From: an uncultured Cohaesibacter sp. | GTDB taxonomy: Bacteria > Pseudomonadota > Alphaproteobacteria > Rhizobiales > Cohaesibacteraceae | Assembly (NCBI RefSeq): GCF_963662805.1 | Contig: NZ_OY759859.1 | Span: forward strand, 1-64,000 | Reading direction: 5' to 3' | Length of the DNA: 64,000 nucleotides | In this document: positions 52,889 to 61,351 of the stretch, in pieces | Layout: the number at the start of each line of letters is the position of its first letter | Numbering within the stretch: the first letter of the stretch is position 1 | Program-made: the position numbers and the translations under genes | Notes under the pieces: model-generated | Databases searched by the model: none | What the model saw: the letters and a program-made list of their open reading frames with translations, nothing else | What the model was told of the DNA's origin: nothing

Positions 52889-53479
52889 TCAGAATTTGGT
52901 CGGCAGATACCAGGCATAGGCCACGAGCCCCACCGCCCCGGCAAAGATACCGAGCAAGAACCACCACAGCCACGCCGTTCCGACACCGTCTTGCTTGGCA
53001 TTCTTGGCATTCTTGGCGGCTTCCACCTTGGAGGGGTCAACGGCAGTGTCAGCCATCTTCTTGAGCAGATAGTCAGACTCGATCGCCTTTTCGCGCTCGA
53101 CAATCCGCTCGGCCAGATAATGGGTCACCTTGTCGGCGACATCCTCGACATCGTGGCTTTCGATCAGCACCACGCGCCCGAGCCGCGTATCCTTGAGAAA
53201 GCGATAAGTGCGCTTGTCCCGCGCCATCTCGACAAAGCTCGTGATGTCGATCCAGAACCGCGGCTTGCGCCCCGGCACGATTTGGAACGTGAGCATCTCC
53301 ATGTCTTCGGGCAGTTCCTTGGCAACATCGTCCAGAGCCTCATGCAGAATCTCGAGACGCGCCCGCTCGGTATCCCCCAGCTCGACAACCACATTGCTCT
53401 GTTCGGCATCGGCTATGCGGACATCACGAATGGCGCGACCAAGGCTGCGAACCTGTTCCGTTTTCTTCTGCTCATCCAT
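52889..53479 (-). CDS. Hypothetical protein with C-terminal membrane anchor
   Basis: A 196-residue protein. The first 150 residues are charged and predicted soluble (TFQIVPGRKPRFWIDITSFVEMARDKRTYRFL, then RLGRVVLIESHDVEDVADKVTHYLAERIVERE). A single helix near the end (WLWWFLLGIFAGAVGLVAYAW) anchors it with the bulk in the cytoplasm. I do not recognise the family. It stands alone on the minus strand. Confidence 0.75.
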   Translation of the reverse strand: MDEQKKTEQVRSLGRAIRDVRIADAEQSNVVVELGDTERARLEILHEALDDVAKELPEDMEMLTFQIVPGRKPRFWIDITSFVEMARDKRTYRFLKDTRLGRVVLIESHDVEDVADKVTHYLAERIVEREKAIESDYLLKKMADTAVDPSKVEAAKNAKNAKQDGVGTAWLWWFLLGIFAGAVGLVAYAWYLPTKF

Positions 53480-53725
53480 GCTTGCTCACCATTCTGTTGC
53501 CGATCACCACCCGCACCGGGCACGACATCTGGTCGGATCGGCTGCCGTTTTCCCTTGCCGTTCAAGGGCATCAACACTGCCAAACGCACAAGGGCCAATA
53601 GAAAGAACCCATCCGCACTATAGTCGGCGCTCAGGTGTTAAGCAATTGGTAAGGAGTTTATCCGGCACGATATCGTCAATTTCGAGAAGGCTCTGAGGCC
53701 AGCCCCTATTCTCACTGCAAAGCCT

Positions 53726-54517
53726 TTAACGGGCCGACCGGATTGTCTGGCGGATGAGGGACAGCACCGCGCGTCCCGCTTCCAGATGAGGCATATGGCC
53801 AACGCCGGGAAAAACATGCAAAGCCATCATCGCGGGCAAGCCAACGGTTTGACTGACGGGGATGACAGCATCATCCACACCCCAGATCACCCGCATCGGA
53901 CAAGGCAGCGCACCAATCCGTTCAAGCGGAAGGACCTTCTGCCCGTCGCCGTGCAGGATCGCATTCGCCGTTGCTTCCAGCGCTTCCACCGCCCCGGGCC
54001 TTTGCCGCTGGGTGAAATCATGTTCGGCCATTTTGCGCGGCAAGCGAAACTCCGGCCCGAAGAATTGCGAAAGCGCCGCATGGATCGTGTCGACATCCCT
54101 CGCACTCGCAAATCTGCGCAGCAACGCCTGATCGATGTCCCCTCCGAACCCTCCGGGCGCCAGCAACGTCATCGATATCACTCTTTCCGGGTGCTTGAGC
54201 GCCATGATCGCGGCCGTCGCCCCGCCCATAGAGTGCCCCACCAGATGGACCTTCGAGATCGCCATGGCGTCGAGGTCTTCCCAGACGGCCTTTGCCGCCA
54301 CCACCGCATTGCAAGTCGCCCCATAGTCGAGCGAGCCACCATGCCCGGGCAAATCGAAGGCCAGCGTGTTGTAGGAGGCAGACAGGCCGATCTGGAAGTT
54401 CGTCCAGCCCATCAGATCGCCACCGAACCCATGCAGAAACACCACCGGATCCCTGCGCACACCATCACCAACCGGCACCTCAGGCCCCATAGCCTTGTGA
54501 TTGAGCTTCCCTGCCAT
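53726..54517 (-). CDS. Alpha/beta hydrolase
   Basis: Alpha/beta-fold hydrolase of 263 residues. The oxyanion HG motif (VVFLHGFGGDLMGW), the nucleophile elbow Ser (LVGHSMGGATAA), the acid (WGVDDAVIP) and the catalytic His (GVGHMPHLE) are all present. It resembles hydrolases near acetoin dehydrogenase components, but no such operon is here. A TetR regulator lies just upstream with 8 bases between them, so they are likely co-transcribed. Confidence 0.9.
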   Translation of the reverse strand: MAGKLNHKAMGPEVPVGDGVRRDPVVFLHGFGGDLMGWTNFQIGLSASYNTLAFDLPGHGGSLDYGATCNAVVAAKAVWEDLDAMAISKVHLVGHSMGGATAAIMALKHPERVISMTLLAPGGFGGDIDQALLRRFASARDVDTIHAALSQFFGPEFRLPRKMAEHDFTQRQRPGAVEALEATANAILHGDGQKVLPLERIGALPCPMRVIWGVDDAVIPVSQTVGLPAMMALHVFPGVGHMPHLEAGRAVLSLIRQTIRSAR

Positions 54518-54525
54518 CTACTGCC

Positions 54526-55125
54526 TCAAACCGAGCCCTGCCGGACCCCACCCATGACAAGATCCTGATAGTGCCGGACCAGCTCATCGATGGAATAATC
54601 GCCCTTCGGGTCATACCACATGCACACCCCGGTCATCATCGCGATCAGCGCCTTTGCCGTCACCCGCATGTCAGACTTCGCCCAGCAGCCTTGCTCGGCG
54701 CCTTTCTCAAGGATCGAAACCAGCCGCTTTTCATATTGGTCGCGCAACAGAACAATCTGCTTGTAATGATCGCCCGTCAGGCTCCTCAGTTCGAAGTTGC
54801 CAATGAAGACCTGCTTCTTGCGCGAGGCATAGTAGGTAATATGGGACCGTGTGAAGGCCATCAGCGCCTCTGCCGGATCGTCCCGCCCTCTGAGCGCCTC
54901 ATCAATCGCAGCATTGTGCTCGAGCATGATCTCGAGCGTCAGCTTGTAGAGCAGGTCCTGCTTGGAGGCGATGTGGTTGTAGAGAGAGCCGGCCTGAATG
55001 CCCACCGCGCCAGCGAGCTGTCTCAGGGACACCGCCTCAAATCCGTTGAGATAGATGAGATCTGTCGCTGCGGCATAAATGGCCTTAAGCGTCTTTTCTC
55101 CATTCGATCCGGGAATGCGCGACAT
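54526..55125 (-). CDS. TetR/AcrR-family transcriptional regulator
   Basis: TetR-type regulator of 199 residues. The N-terminal helix-turn-helix reads LKAIYAAATDLIYLNGFEAVSLRQLAGAVGIQAGSLYNHIASKQDLLYKL. The rest is the helical effector domain. It is first in a leftward pair with the alpha/beta hydrolase, and may respond to that enzyme's substrate. It borders the tRNA-Met island. Confidence 0.9.
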   Translation of the reverse strand: MSRIPGSNGEKTLKAIYAAATDLIYLNGFEAVSLRQLAGAVGIQAGSLYNHIASKQDLLYKLTLEIMLEHNAAIDEALRGRDDPAEALMAFTRSHITYYASRKKQVFIGNFELRSLTGDHYKQIVLLRDQYEKRLVSILEKGAEQGCWAKSDMRVTAKALIAMMTGVCMWYDPKGDYSIDELVRHYQDLVMGGVRQGSV

Positions 55126-55482
55126 GGTAGGTGACCCGATTACTGGTGAGGCACACGACCGTGCCCAAACTCAACATGACCAGTCGAACGCCCGATCAGT
55201 TTCTTGCCCAAAAGACCGACTTAGCGGAAATCACTATGATTGTCAGCCCCGAAAGCGGCAACCTGCCCCAAAGGCACCAGTCACGCCATCAGTAAGCACC
55301 CTCTTTTCTGCACCTGTAAGCTCATTTTGCCTCACCGGGATCCCGCAACAATCTAGTCATTGCCGAGATGTCTTGACGGGCCATTCCGAGAGTCAAAACA
55401 GGCAGAACGCCTCACATAGCCACCCCGCTCCAAGCCGTTATTCACAATGGCAGAATTTCTCGCTCCCAGCATCGATGTCAGC
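55126..55482. other. Intergenic region before tRNA-Met
   Basis: About 360 bases between the TetR gene and the tRNA promoter. No ORF of merit, repeat or RNA gene is visible. Confidence 0.5.
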
Positions 55483-55511
55483 TTGACAGTCAACCGCACG
55501 ATGCCTATAAG
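55483..55511 (+). promoter_or_regulatory. Promoter of tRNA-Met
   Basis: TTGACA (55483-55488), exactly 17 bases, then TATAAG (55506-55511). It lies about 39 bases before the tRNA. A small GCCCC/GGGGC hairpin is in the leader. Confidence 0.75.
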
Positions 55512-55549
55512 CCTGACACGCCTCGCCCCTTCGGGGCAGATGTTGGTAT

Positions 55550-55626
55550 GGCGGAGTAGCTCAGTCGGTTAGAGCAGCGGAATCATAATCCGCGTGTCGG
55601 GGGTTCAAGTCCCTCCTCCGCTACCA
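55550..55626 (+). tRNA. tRNA-Met (anticodon CAT), elongator type
   Basis: A 77-base tRNA with encoded CCA. The acceptor GGCGGAG pairs with CTCCGCT (one G-U), the D-loop is AGCTCAGTCGGTTAGAGC, the anticodon CAT lies at 55584-55586, and the T-arm has GGTTCAAGTCC. It is the elongator type: the acceptor starts G-U rather than the C-A mismatch of initiator tRNA. The lysidine-modified tRNA-Ile with the same anticodon is not fully excluded by eye. A serine recombinase gene ends antisense inside it. Confidence 0.93.
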
Positions 55627-57214
55627 TCAATCCACACACTCGCTTGACTTTATTTGGATATGCATGGTCTCCCAAAATAGGGTTCAAGCGACCTGTTATC
55701 TCCACCTCAACCGCACCGGGAGAAGATGTATCTCTCTTAACGGTAACCGTGTTTACAAGATCGCGAATTGCTTCAGCACACTCTTGATCTCCAGCCCGAA
55801 TTCCTTTGGTCAAAGAATCTTGCAATGCTTCAAGCTGTTTCTCATAACGTTTTATAATTGAAGGATGCAGTGACACCACTTCTAAGGTCGGCTGCATCTG
55901 AGCGAGTTGCCGGAGAATATCCTCACGTTCATGGTAAAGCTCAGTGGAACGCGGGCCAATCACGTAAGGATCGCCAATCCCCTTAGCCAAGTAATTAACC
56001 AAACGATTGATTTCACTTTGAAGCCGATCTGCCTTGTTCTCTAAGTTGCTCCGTTGCTCATTAGCTTCAGTTGCCAGCCTCACTCGTTCTTCATGATAGG
56101 CCCTCGCATATTCAGCCAGCACCTTGGGATGCTTGAGTTCTGCTTTTAGACCGGCCAAAACCGCATTCTCAACTGTATCCAGGTAAAAAGTTTTGGGATC
56201 TGAACATGTGCCGCTTTCAGTTGCAGCAGAACAACGGATACGAACACGCCCAGACTTGTCCTTTCCATTCGTAGACATGCCAGAGCCACAAACCCCACAC
56301 CGTAAGAGACCAGACAGCAGGTGGCGAGGTCGACGATTTTGGTGGGGTAGATTGAGATGTCTCTCTCGTTTACGAGCCTGTGCTTTATCAAACAGATCAT
56401 GGTTGACGGTAGCCAGATCAGGAATATCAACAGACTGCCACTCTTCCCTAGGATTTGGTCGAGAGACACGCCTGCCCGTGTCGGGATCTTTCACCATGCG
56501 CACTTTGTTCCAGACAAGCCGCCCATCATAGAGCTCATTCTGTAAGATCCCTGTGCCTCGCTGCATATTCCCATTGATCGTTGAAGCATTCCATTTGTTG
56601 CCACGCGGGGCTTGAACACCGTCCTGGTTCAAATCATGCGCGATATCGCGAGGCGATTTACCAGAAACATATTCTTCAAAAATACGCCTCACTGCCACTG
56701 CTTCGCTTTCAACAATCTGTCGCTTACCTGGCTCTCCAACAACAGGGGCATAGCCATAAGTCAAACCACCTGCGTTAAGGCCTTGGCTCACTCGCCCTGA
56801 TTGTCCTCGTCTAATTTTGTGAGCATTGTCTTCACGGTAAAGCTGACCGACGAGGCCTCGCAAGCCGACAAGAACAGTGCTGGCAACACCTTCATGAACA
56901 GCCCGGATTTCAATATCGAGAAAAGTAAGACGCTTGTGAATTCCTGCAAGATCTTCCATATCACGCGACAGGCGATCAAGCGCTTCAACAATAACAGTGT
57001 CAAACGCACCTTCGCGGGCAGCATCCATCAGGGAGATCAATCCCTCCCGCCCGAAAACAGATGCTCCAGATCTTGCCCGATCTTCATAGGTTGCCACAAC
57101 ATCCAGATTATGCTGGGCAGCATATTTCTTGCATAAAGCGAATTGATCCTCAACCGAACGTTCACTCTGCAAATCTGTCGAAAACCGAGCGTATATCACA
57201 GCACGTTTCTTCAT
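55583..57214 (-). CDS. Large serine recombinase (site-specific integrase)
   Basis: A 543-residue recombinase. The N-terminal resolvase domain starts KKRAVIYARFSTDLQSERSV, with the catalytic Ser in ARFSTD. The recombinase domain follows (GLTYGYAPVVGEPGKRQIV), then a zinc ribbon (LLRCGVCGSGMSTN, then CSAATESGTCSD) and a coiled coil. The final stretch EEGLEPPTRGL is encoded by the antisense strand of the tRNA-Met 3' half; the stop falls in the anticodon loop. I chose the ATG at 57214 because GAGG is well spaced upstream. Confidence 0.9.
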   Translation of the reverse strand: MKKRAVIYARFSTDLQSERSVEDQFALCKKYAAQHNLDVVATYEDRARSGASVFGREGLISLMDAAREGAFDTVIVEALDRLSRDMEDLAGIHKRLTFLDIEIRAVHEGVASTVLVGLRGLVGQLYREDNAHKIRRGQSGRVSQGLNAGGLTYGYAPVVGEPGKRQIVESEAVAVRRIFEEYVSGKSPRDIAHDLNQDGVQAPRGNKWNASTINGNMQRGTGILQNELYDGRLVWNKVRMVKDPDTGRRVSRPNPREEWQSVDIPDLATVNHDLFDKAQARKRERHLNLPHQNRRPRHLLSGLLRCGVCGSGMSTNGKDKSGRVRIRCSAATESGTCSDPKTFYLDTVENAVLAGLKAELKHPKVLAEYARAYHEERVRLATEANEQRSNLENKADRLQSEINRLVNYLAKGIGDPYVIGPRSTELYHEREDILRQLAQMQPTLEVVSLHPSIIKRYEKQLEALQDSLTKGIRAGDQECAEAIRDLVNTVTVKRDTSSPGAVEVEITGRLNPILGDHAYPNKVKRVCGLMVAEEGLEPPTRGL

Positions 57215-57482
57215 GAATTCCATCCTCGCTTCCATTGAGCTGAAGCGCATGGTCTTCTCTCGCGGCTTGGCGTGCGAGTACCCGCGCGATTTTCAGAATC
57301 GCACTGTCGACATCATTCGACAAGTCTTTGTTTTCTGATTGATCTCTTTGACTGTTGTCATAAACATCCGATAGATGCAGTTTATTATCAACAGCGCCAT
57401 CCGGCTGCGTTGGGAAAACACTGGCATTCGCCGAAAAGAAGTTTGCCGAATTTGTTTTGCGCTGGACCATAAACAGGATCAT
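57162..57482 (-). CDS. Small protein upstream of and overlapping the recombinase gene
   Basis: A 106-residue protein. It ends in another frame about 53 bases inside the recombinase gene. Its central part (SAILKIARVLARQAAREDHAL) resembles the short helical proteins often found before serine recombinases in alphaproteobacteria. It may help or regulate the recombinase. I am not certain of the start (57482 or 57470). Function unproven. Confidence 0.6.
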   Translation of the reverse strand: MILFMVQRKTNSANFFSANASVFPTQPDGAVDNKLHLSDVYDNSQRDQSENKDLSNDVDSAILKIARVLARQAAREDHALQLNGSEDGIHEETCCDIRSVFDRFAE

Positions 57483-57690
57483 CCCGCAGAACCCTACCTA
57501 TTCCTAGACACCAACGCTTAAGGTCGCGCAATGGCGAAGCAGATCGAACAATAAGGATAGGGAAAACAGTCTGGCTGCGGAGCGAGAGCAAGACACACCC
57601 AGGAAGACAAAAATAATTTCGAACAATTATCTGACGACTGCTTTGCTTGCTTTTTCAAAATTTTGATGATGGCCTGACGGCAAAAAAGTA

Positions 57691-57747
57691 GTATTCATCG
57701 CAACAACGCCCGAAAAATAAATTAGAAAAACTGTATTTATCGCAACA
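57691..57747. repeat. Direct repeats upstream of the recombinase operon
   Basis: GTATTCATCGCAACA (57691-57705) and GTATTTATCGCAACA (57733-57747) differ at one base and are 42 bases apart, four helical turns. They lie about 210 bases upstream of the small gene before the recombinase. They may be a regulator or recombinase binding site. Confidence 0.7.
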
Positions 57748-57831
57748 TTTTAGGCGCCACACCAAAATAATTAACAACTAACTAAAATAATATGTCACCC
57801 ATGATACCATCAATTCTCGACAATATTAAAT

Positions 57832-57853
57832 TGTAATTTATTATATAATTACA
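57832..57853. repeat. Inverted repeat in the island intergenic region
   Basis: TGTAATT, 8 bases, AATTACA (57832-57838 and 57847-57853). The perfect arms in an AT-rich setting look like a dimeric regulator site, but AT-rich DNA makes chance matches likely. Confidence 0.35.
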
Positions 57854-57986
57854 TTATGATGCCGAAAATACACAATAAATATCAGAAATTACCTTTACGT
57901 TGCACGCAGAATGATACGACACAGCTAAAATATACTAAAGATAAATTCTGCATAAAAACATACTTTCTATATGGGAGATTTGCAGC

Positions 57987-58982
57987 CTAACGTTTAAAGG
58001 CGATAGGAACGGTAAAATTCATCGCTCTCCCCGCTGGTTCGGGTAATTCAGGAAAGGGCGCAGCGCGACGCACAGTATCGAGCGCAGCCTCGTCTAGAAC
58101 GGCCTCGCCGCTAGATCGGGCTAACCTGATACCCGAAGCAGCTCCACTGGCCTGAATAGTAAATTGCACCACCGCCACTCCAGTTAGGTGTCGAGAACTG
58201 GCCCTTGAAGGGTACCGGCGTGCCCAGTTCAGCCTCGCCCTGACTTTACCCTTGTAGTTTGCAACCAGCGCCGTTCCTTGCGCGCTCAAAGTCTTACCGC
58301 CATCTCCACCGCGAGCGCCTTGCTTGCCACCAGCTTGCGCTTTGTTTCCCCCCTTTTTCAAAGCGACTGAAGAATCCTGGGCTGGCCGCTCCGCTTTTTT
58401 CTGCGTTTTCTGCGCAGGCTTCCGGGGTGGAGTTTTGCTGGCCATGACTTTCTTCGGTCTTGGCGCAGGAGAGGGCAGCATCTCCGGTTCCACCTGCGCC
58501 TCAATCCGCACCAGCGACGGGGAGACGGGCGCACGGGCTTCCACCGGCCGCACTTCGACTGCGACGGGCTTGGAAATATCCGGCGCGGCCACATCATCAT
58601 GAGCGGTCAGTTCCGTAAGCAGCGGCGTTTCAGGGGGCTGGACCGGCTGTGCGGCAAGCGCCGTCACCGGCCGGGCCTCGTTGCTGGCGACAGGCTCGGC
58701 AATGCGCGCGTCGGCAACCGCAGCCGTGATGGAGGCAGCCACGGTGGTGACTTCGCGCACCACTACCGGCGCAACATCTTCAACCGGCATCCGGGCCGTG
58801 ACGGTCTCCGGCTCCACGGCCACCTGCGCCGCCGAGTCGAACAGGCCGCCGATTTCAAGCGCCGCCTCTCCCGCCCCCCGTTCTTCAAGAACCGGCTCTG
58901 GACGGATAACGAAAAGGGCCGCCCCCGCAATATGCGCCATTAGCGAGATCAACAGAAAGATCGAAAAACCAAGCTGGCGCAT
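57987..58982 (-). CDS. TonB-family energy transducer (HasB-like)
   Basis: A 331-residue TonB-type protein. One N-terminal anchor (FSIFLLISLMAHIAGAALFVI), then a long periplasmic spacer rich in Pro, Ala and Val, a Lys-rich stretch, and the C-terminal TonB domain (KGKVRARLNWARRYPS, then TGVAVVQFTIQASGAASGIRL). It would carry proton-motive energy to an outer-membrane receptor. In Has systems such a dedicated TonB is HasB. It overlaps exbD (TAATG) and ends the operon. Confidence 0.88.
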   Translation of the reverse strand: MRQLGFSIFLLISLMAHIAGAALFVIRPEPVLEERGAGEAALEIGGLFDSAAQVAVEPETVTARMPVEDVAPVVVREVTTVAASITAAVADARIAEPVASNEARPVTALAAQPVQPPETPLLTELTAHDDVAAPDISKPVAVEVRPVEARAPVSPSLVRIEAQVEPEMLPSPAPRPKKVMASKTPPRKPAQKTQKKAERPAQDSSVALKKGGNKAQAGGKQGARGGDGGKTLSAQGTALVANYKGKVRARLNWARRYPSRASSRHLTGVAVVQFTIQASGAASGIRLARSSGEAVLDEAALDTVRRAAPFPELPEPAGRAMNFTVPIAFKR

Positions 58983-59395
58983 TATCCCGCCTCCCTAAGA
59001 GTGACGAGACGGATGGATTTGTGCCCGGCCGCGCGGAAAGCCAGCATAATCGGCATCAATTGACGCGCCGACAGACCCCTGTCCGCCAGAATATGCTGAA
59101 TAGCCTCACTCTCTCGCCCCGCACCGGGCGGCGGAAAACGGGCCAGAACGGCATCAAGCGGCAGCATCTCGCCCCGATGGATCAGGCTTCCATCCGCCAA
59201 TATCTCCACTGCATTGGCCGCCGGCGCGATCTGCGGCAGATCTGGCGCGCCGGGCGGGCGCAGACCGGGCGAGACCGACGGCGCAACCGTGCCGGCGATC
59301 AGAAAGAAAATCAGCATTAGAAACACCACATTGATCAGTGCAATGGTGTTGTCCGGCATTACTCTTTTGTGCTTGCGCGCCTTAACCGGATGCAT
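58982..59395 (-). CDS. exbD: ExbD-family protein, second copy
   Basis: A 137-residue ExbD/TolR protein with one membrane helix (ALINVVFLMLIFFLIAGTV), where the usual conserved helix Asp is replaced by Asn (LINVVF). It ends in a periplasmic domain. It is the second of two adjacent ExbD genes. Because the Asp is needed for proton flow in ExbD, this copy may act only with the other. Confidence 0.85.
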   Translation of the reverse strand: MHPVKARKHKRVMPDNTIALINVVFLMLIFFLIAGTVAPSVSPGLRPPGAPDLPQIAPAANAVEILADGSLIHRGEMLPLDAVLARFPPPGAGRESEAIQHILADRGLSARQLMPIMLAFRAAGHKSIRLVTLREAG

Positions 59396-59410
59396 TGCGT
59401 CTCCCTTTCT

Positions 59411-59794
59411 TCAATCCGCCAGCGAAATGGTTTCAAGGCCGCTCTGCCTGAGCGCTTCGAGCACGCCGACCAGCCTTTGCAATGCGACGTCGCCTCTGGG
59501 CATCACCACCGCCTGGCGCACATCCTGATCGAGAAGAGGCTGCACCGCGACGGCCAGTTCGTCCATCGCCACCGGTCGGCCATTGAGACGCAACGCCACC
59601 TCGTCGCTGACCACTATCAGCAGCCGTGGCCGCTCGCCACCCTCTGTGCCCGCCGCCGCCACTCCCAGATCAAGCCGGCTGTAGCGCGAAAAAGTCGAGG
59701 ACAGCATGAAGAACAACAACAGAAGGAAAATCACGTCAATCAGCGAGGTCAGCCCAACTGGCAAGCGCCGACGGCGGTGGCTTTCAAGGCGCAT
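59411..59794 (-). CDS. exbD: ExbD-family protein, first copy
   Basis: A 127-residue ExbD/TolR protein with the conserved LTSLIDVIFLLLLFFML helix, which keeps the proton-carrying Asp. The periplasmic part follows. I start at 59794 (MRLESHRRRR); an in-frame ATG at 59809 would add five residues. It overlaps exbB by 11 bases. Confidence 0.88.
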   Translation of the reverse strand: MRLESHRRRRLPVGLTSLIDVIFLLLLFFMLSSTFSRYSRLDLGVAAAGTEGGERPRLLIVVSDEVALRLNGRPVAMDELAVAVQPLLDQDVRQAVVMPRGDVALQRLVGVLEALRQSGLETISLAD

Positions 59795-60440
59795 GAGACA
59801 TCCCCGCATCGGTGATCTGCCCGGTCTGCACCGAGGTGATTAATTCCTCAATCACGTCCTGTTCCTTTTCCACCCGAGTGGTGAACCAGTCGGCGAACAG
59901 GCTGGCCGGAATGGCCACCGCCAGCCCCACAGCGGTGGTCAGAAGGGCCACCCAGATACCCCCGGCCAGCACCGAAGGGTCCACTGTCGCCCCAGCCTGT
60001 TGCAGCCGCTGGAACGCCTCGATCATGCCCAACACCGTGCCGAAGAGCCCCAGAAGCGGCGAGACTTGCCCCACGGTCTCCAGAAATCGCAACAGAAAGC
60101 GGGTTTTCGACAGCGAGCCGAGCGCCACCCGCTCCACATCCTCGCGCACCAGCGCGCCCTTGTCGGGATGATGCAGCGCCCCACGCATAGCGTGCGCCAG
60201 TACTATGCTGACAGGAGCCTTGCCCTGTTCGAGAAGCGCGATAGCCGCCTCCCGTCCGCCCTCGCGCCACAATACCAACGCCTGCCGCGCCCGCTTGTGC
60301 CGGCCGATGCCGATATAGGAAAAGTGCCAGAGCTTGTAGAGAATGGCCGCCGAAGACAGAACCGACAGCAAGACCAGCAGCATCACCACCGGCCCGCCCA
60401 TTTTCATCAGCGTATGGATCTGCGCAAAAATATCCACCAT
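59784..60440 (-). CDS. exbB: ExbB-type proton channel protein
   Basis: A 218-residue MotA/TolQ/ExbB protein with three membrane helices. The first is MGGPVVMLLVLLSVLSSAAILY; the other two fall in the family block with GLFGTVLGMIEAF and WVALLTTAVGLAVAIPASLF. With ExbD it forms the proton-driven motor for TonB. I place the start at 60440 (MVDIFAQIH), which leaves a 2-base gap after the upstream gene; a longer version to 60539 would overlap it. Confidence 0.92.
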   Translation of the reverse strand: MVDIFAQIHTLMKMGGPVVMLLVLLSVLSSAAILYKLWHFSYIGIGRHKRARQALVLWREGGREAAIALLEQGKAPVSIVLAHAMRGALHHPDKGALVREDVERVALGSLSKTRFLLRFLETVGQVSPLLGLFGTVLGMIEAFQRLQQAGATVDPSVLAGGIWVALLTTAVGLAVAIPASLFADWFTTRVEKEQDVIEELITSVQTGQITDAGMSHAP

Positions 60441-60442
60441 CC

Positions 60443-60874
60443 TCACAGTCCCAGCCCGATAGCGATTCTCGACTGCACCCGCAGCGCTTCGAGGCACCGG
60501 TCTGGCGACAGGCTTTCGCCCTCTTTCTCTGCTTGGCAATCGGCAACATCATTGATCAAGATTTCGCCCAACTCCGCGCATGCGACATCAGGAAGATCGA
60601 ACTGACGCACTCTCCGCTTGCCAGAAGGAAGACGCCCAGTACGAAGTGTCATAAAATCTCGCGCCAGTCCGGCATCATCCAGCAGTACGACCTCAACCCC
60701 CAGATCGCCAATTGTCATCTCCAGCCCGTTGCGGACCAGAAAGCTCAGGCGACATGTCTGCTCCTTTTGTATTGCGTTATTCAATTCAACCTCAATCTCT
60801 CCAGAGGAAGCGGCTGGAGAGACTGACGCAAGTAACATGACGGACATTGGGGCGAGCAGAATAAACCGTAACAT
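60443..60874 (-). CDS. Small secreted hypothetical protein
   Basis: A 143-residue protein with a Sec signal peptide (FILLAPMSVMLLASVSPAASS). The mature part is a beta-rich region (CRLSFLVRNGLEMTIGDLGVEVVLL) with three further cysteines (DVACAEL, DVADCQAE, PDRCLEA), so a disulfide is possible. It lies between the YbaN gene and exbB with 2-18 base gaps, so it belongs to the heme-uptake operon. Similar small proteins occur beside exbBD in alphaproteobacteria. Function unknown. Confidence 0.75.
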   Translation of the reverse strand: MLRFILLAPMSVMLLASVSPAASSGEIEVELNNAIQKEQTCRLSFLVRNGLEMTIGDLGVEVVLLDDAGLARDFMTLRTGRLPSGKRRVRQFDLPDVACAELGEILINDVADCQAEKEGESLSPDRCLEALRVQSRIAIGLGL

Positions 60875-60892
60875 CTCAGTCCTTTCATTCGA

Positions 60893-61351
60893 CTAATTTT
60901 GGCTGGTAAGGCGTTGACTGGCGATAGTGATTGCAGTCGGTTCGGGTCGACAAATGATCCAAATCGCGACTCCGGCCATGATGATAAGTACTAGGCAGGC
61001 CAACCATAATGATGGCTTGACCATCACGACAAACAGCACAAAGCCAACAGCCTTACCCAGACAAGCGGCGACTTTTGCCCGTCGCGGAATCGCCCGACTT
61101 GTTCGCCATGCTCTCAAAGTGGCACCGAAGCGTGGATGATCAAGCAGCCATAGCTCCAACTGAGGAGATGAACGCCCAAATGCCCATGCCGCACCAATGA
61201 CAAAAACCGTTGTTGGTAGACCCGGCAGAAAAGCTCCGAGGATTCCCAGGCCAAGCAGTACGCAACCTAGCGCTATGAAGCCTATTGACGCACTTCCATT
61301 CCAGAAATTAGAGATGGCAGCTAAAACGGCGCTGCGTCTAGCATTACCCAT
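60893..61351 (-). CDS. YbaN/DUF454 inner-membrane protein
   Basis: A 152-residue membrane protein with the DUF454 signature: GILGAFLPGLPTTVFVIGAAWAFGRSSPQLELWLLDHPRFG, then IPRRAKVAACLGKAVGF. DUF454 genes often accompany heme oxygenase and heme-uptake genes; here it overlaps the heme-oxygenase-like gene by 8 bases. Function unknown. Confidence 0.88.
   Translation of the reverse strand: MGNARRSAVLAAISNFWNGSASIGFIALGCVLLGLGILGAFLPGLPTTVFVIGAAWAFGRSSPQLELWLLDHPRFGATLRAWRTSRAIPRRAKVAACLGKAVGFVLFVVMVKPSLWLACLVLIIMAGVAIWIICRPEPTAITIASQRLTSQN

Larger units (their letters stand above)
57483..57986. other. AT-rich intergenic region in the island
   Basis: This 504-base AT-rich stretch lies between the end of the TonB-like gene and the start of the recombinase operon. 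It contains two 15-base direct repeats and an inverted repeat, listed separately. No ORF or RNA gene is obvious. Confidence 0.7.
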
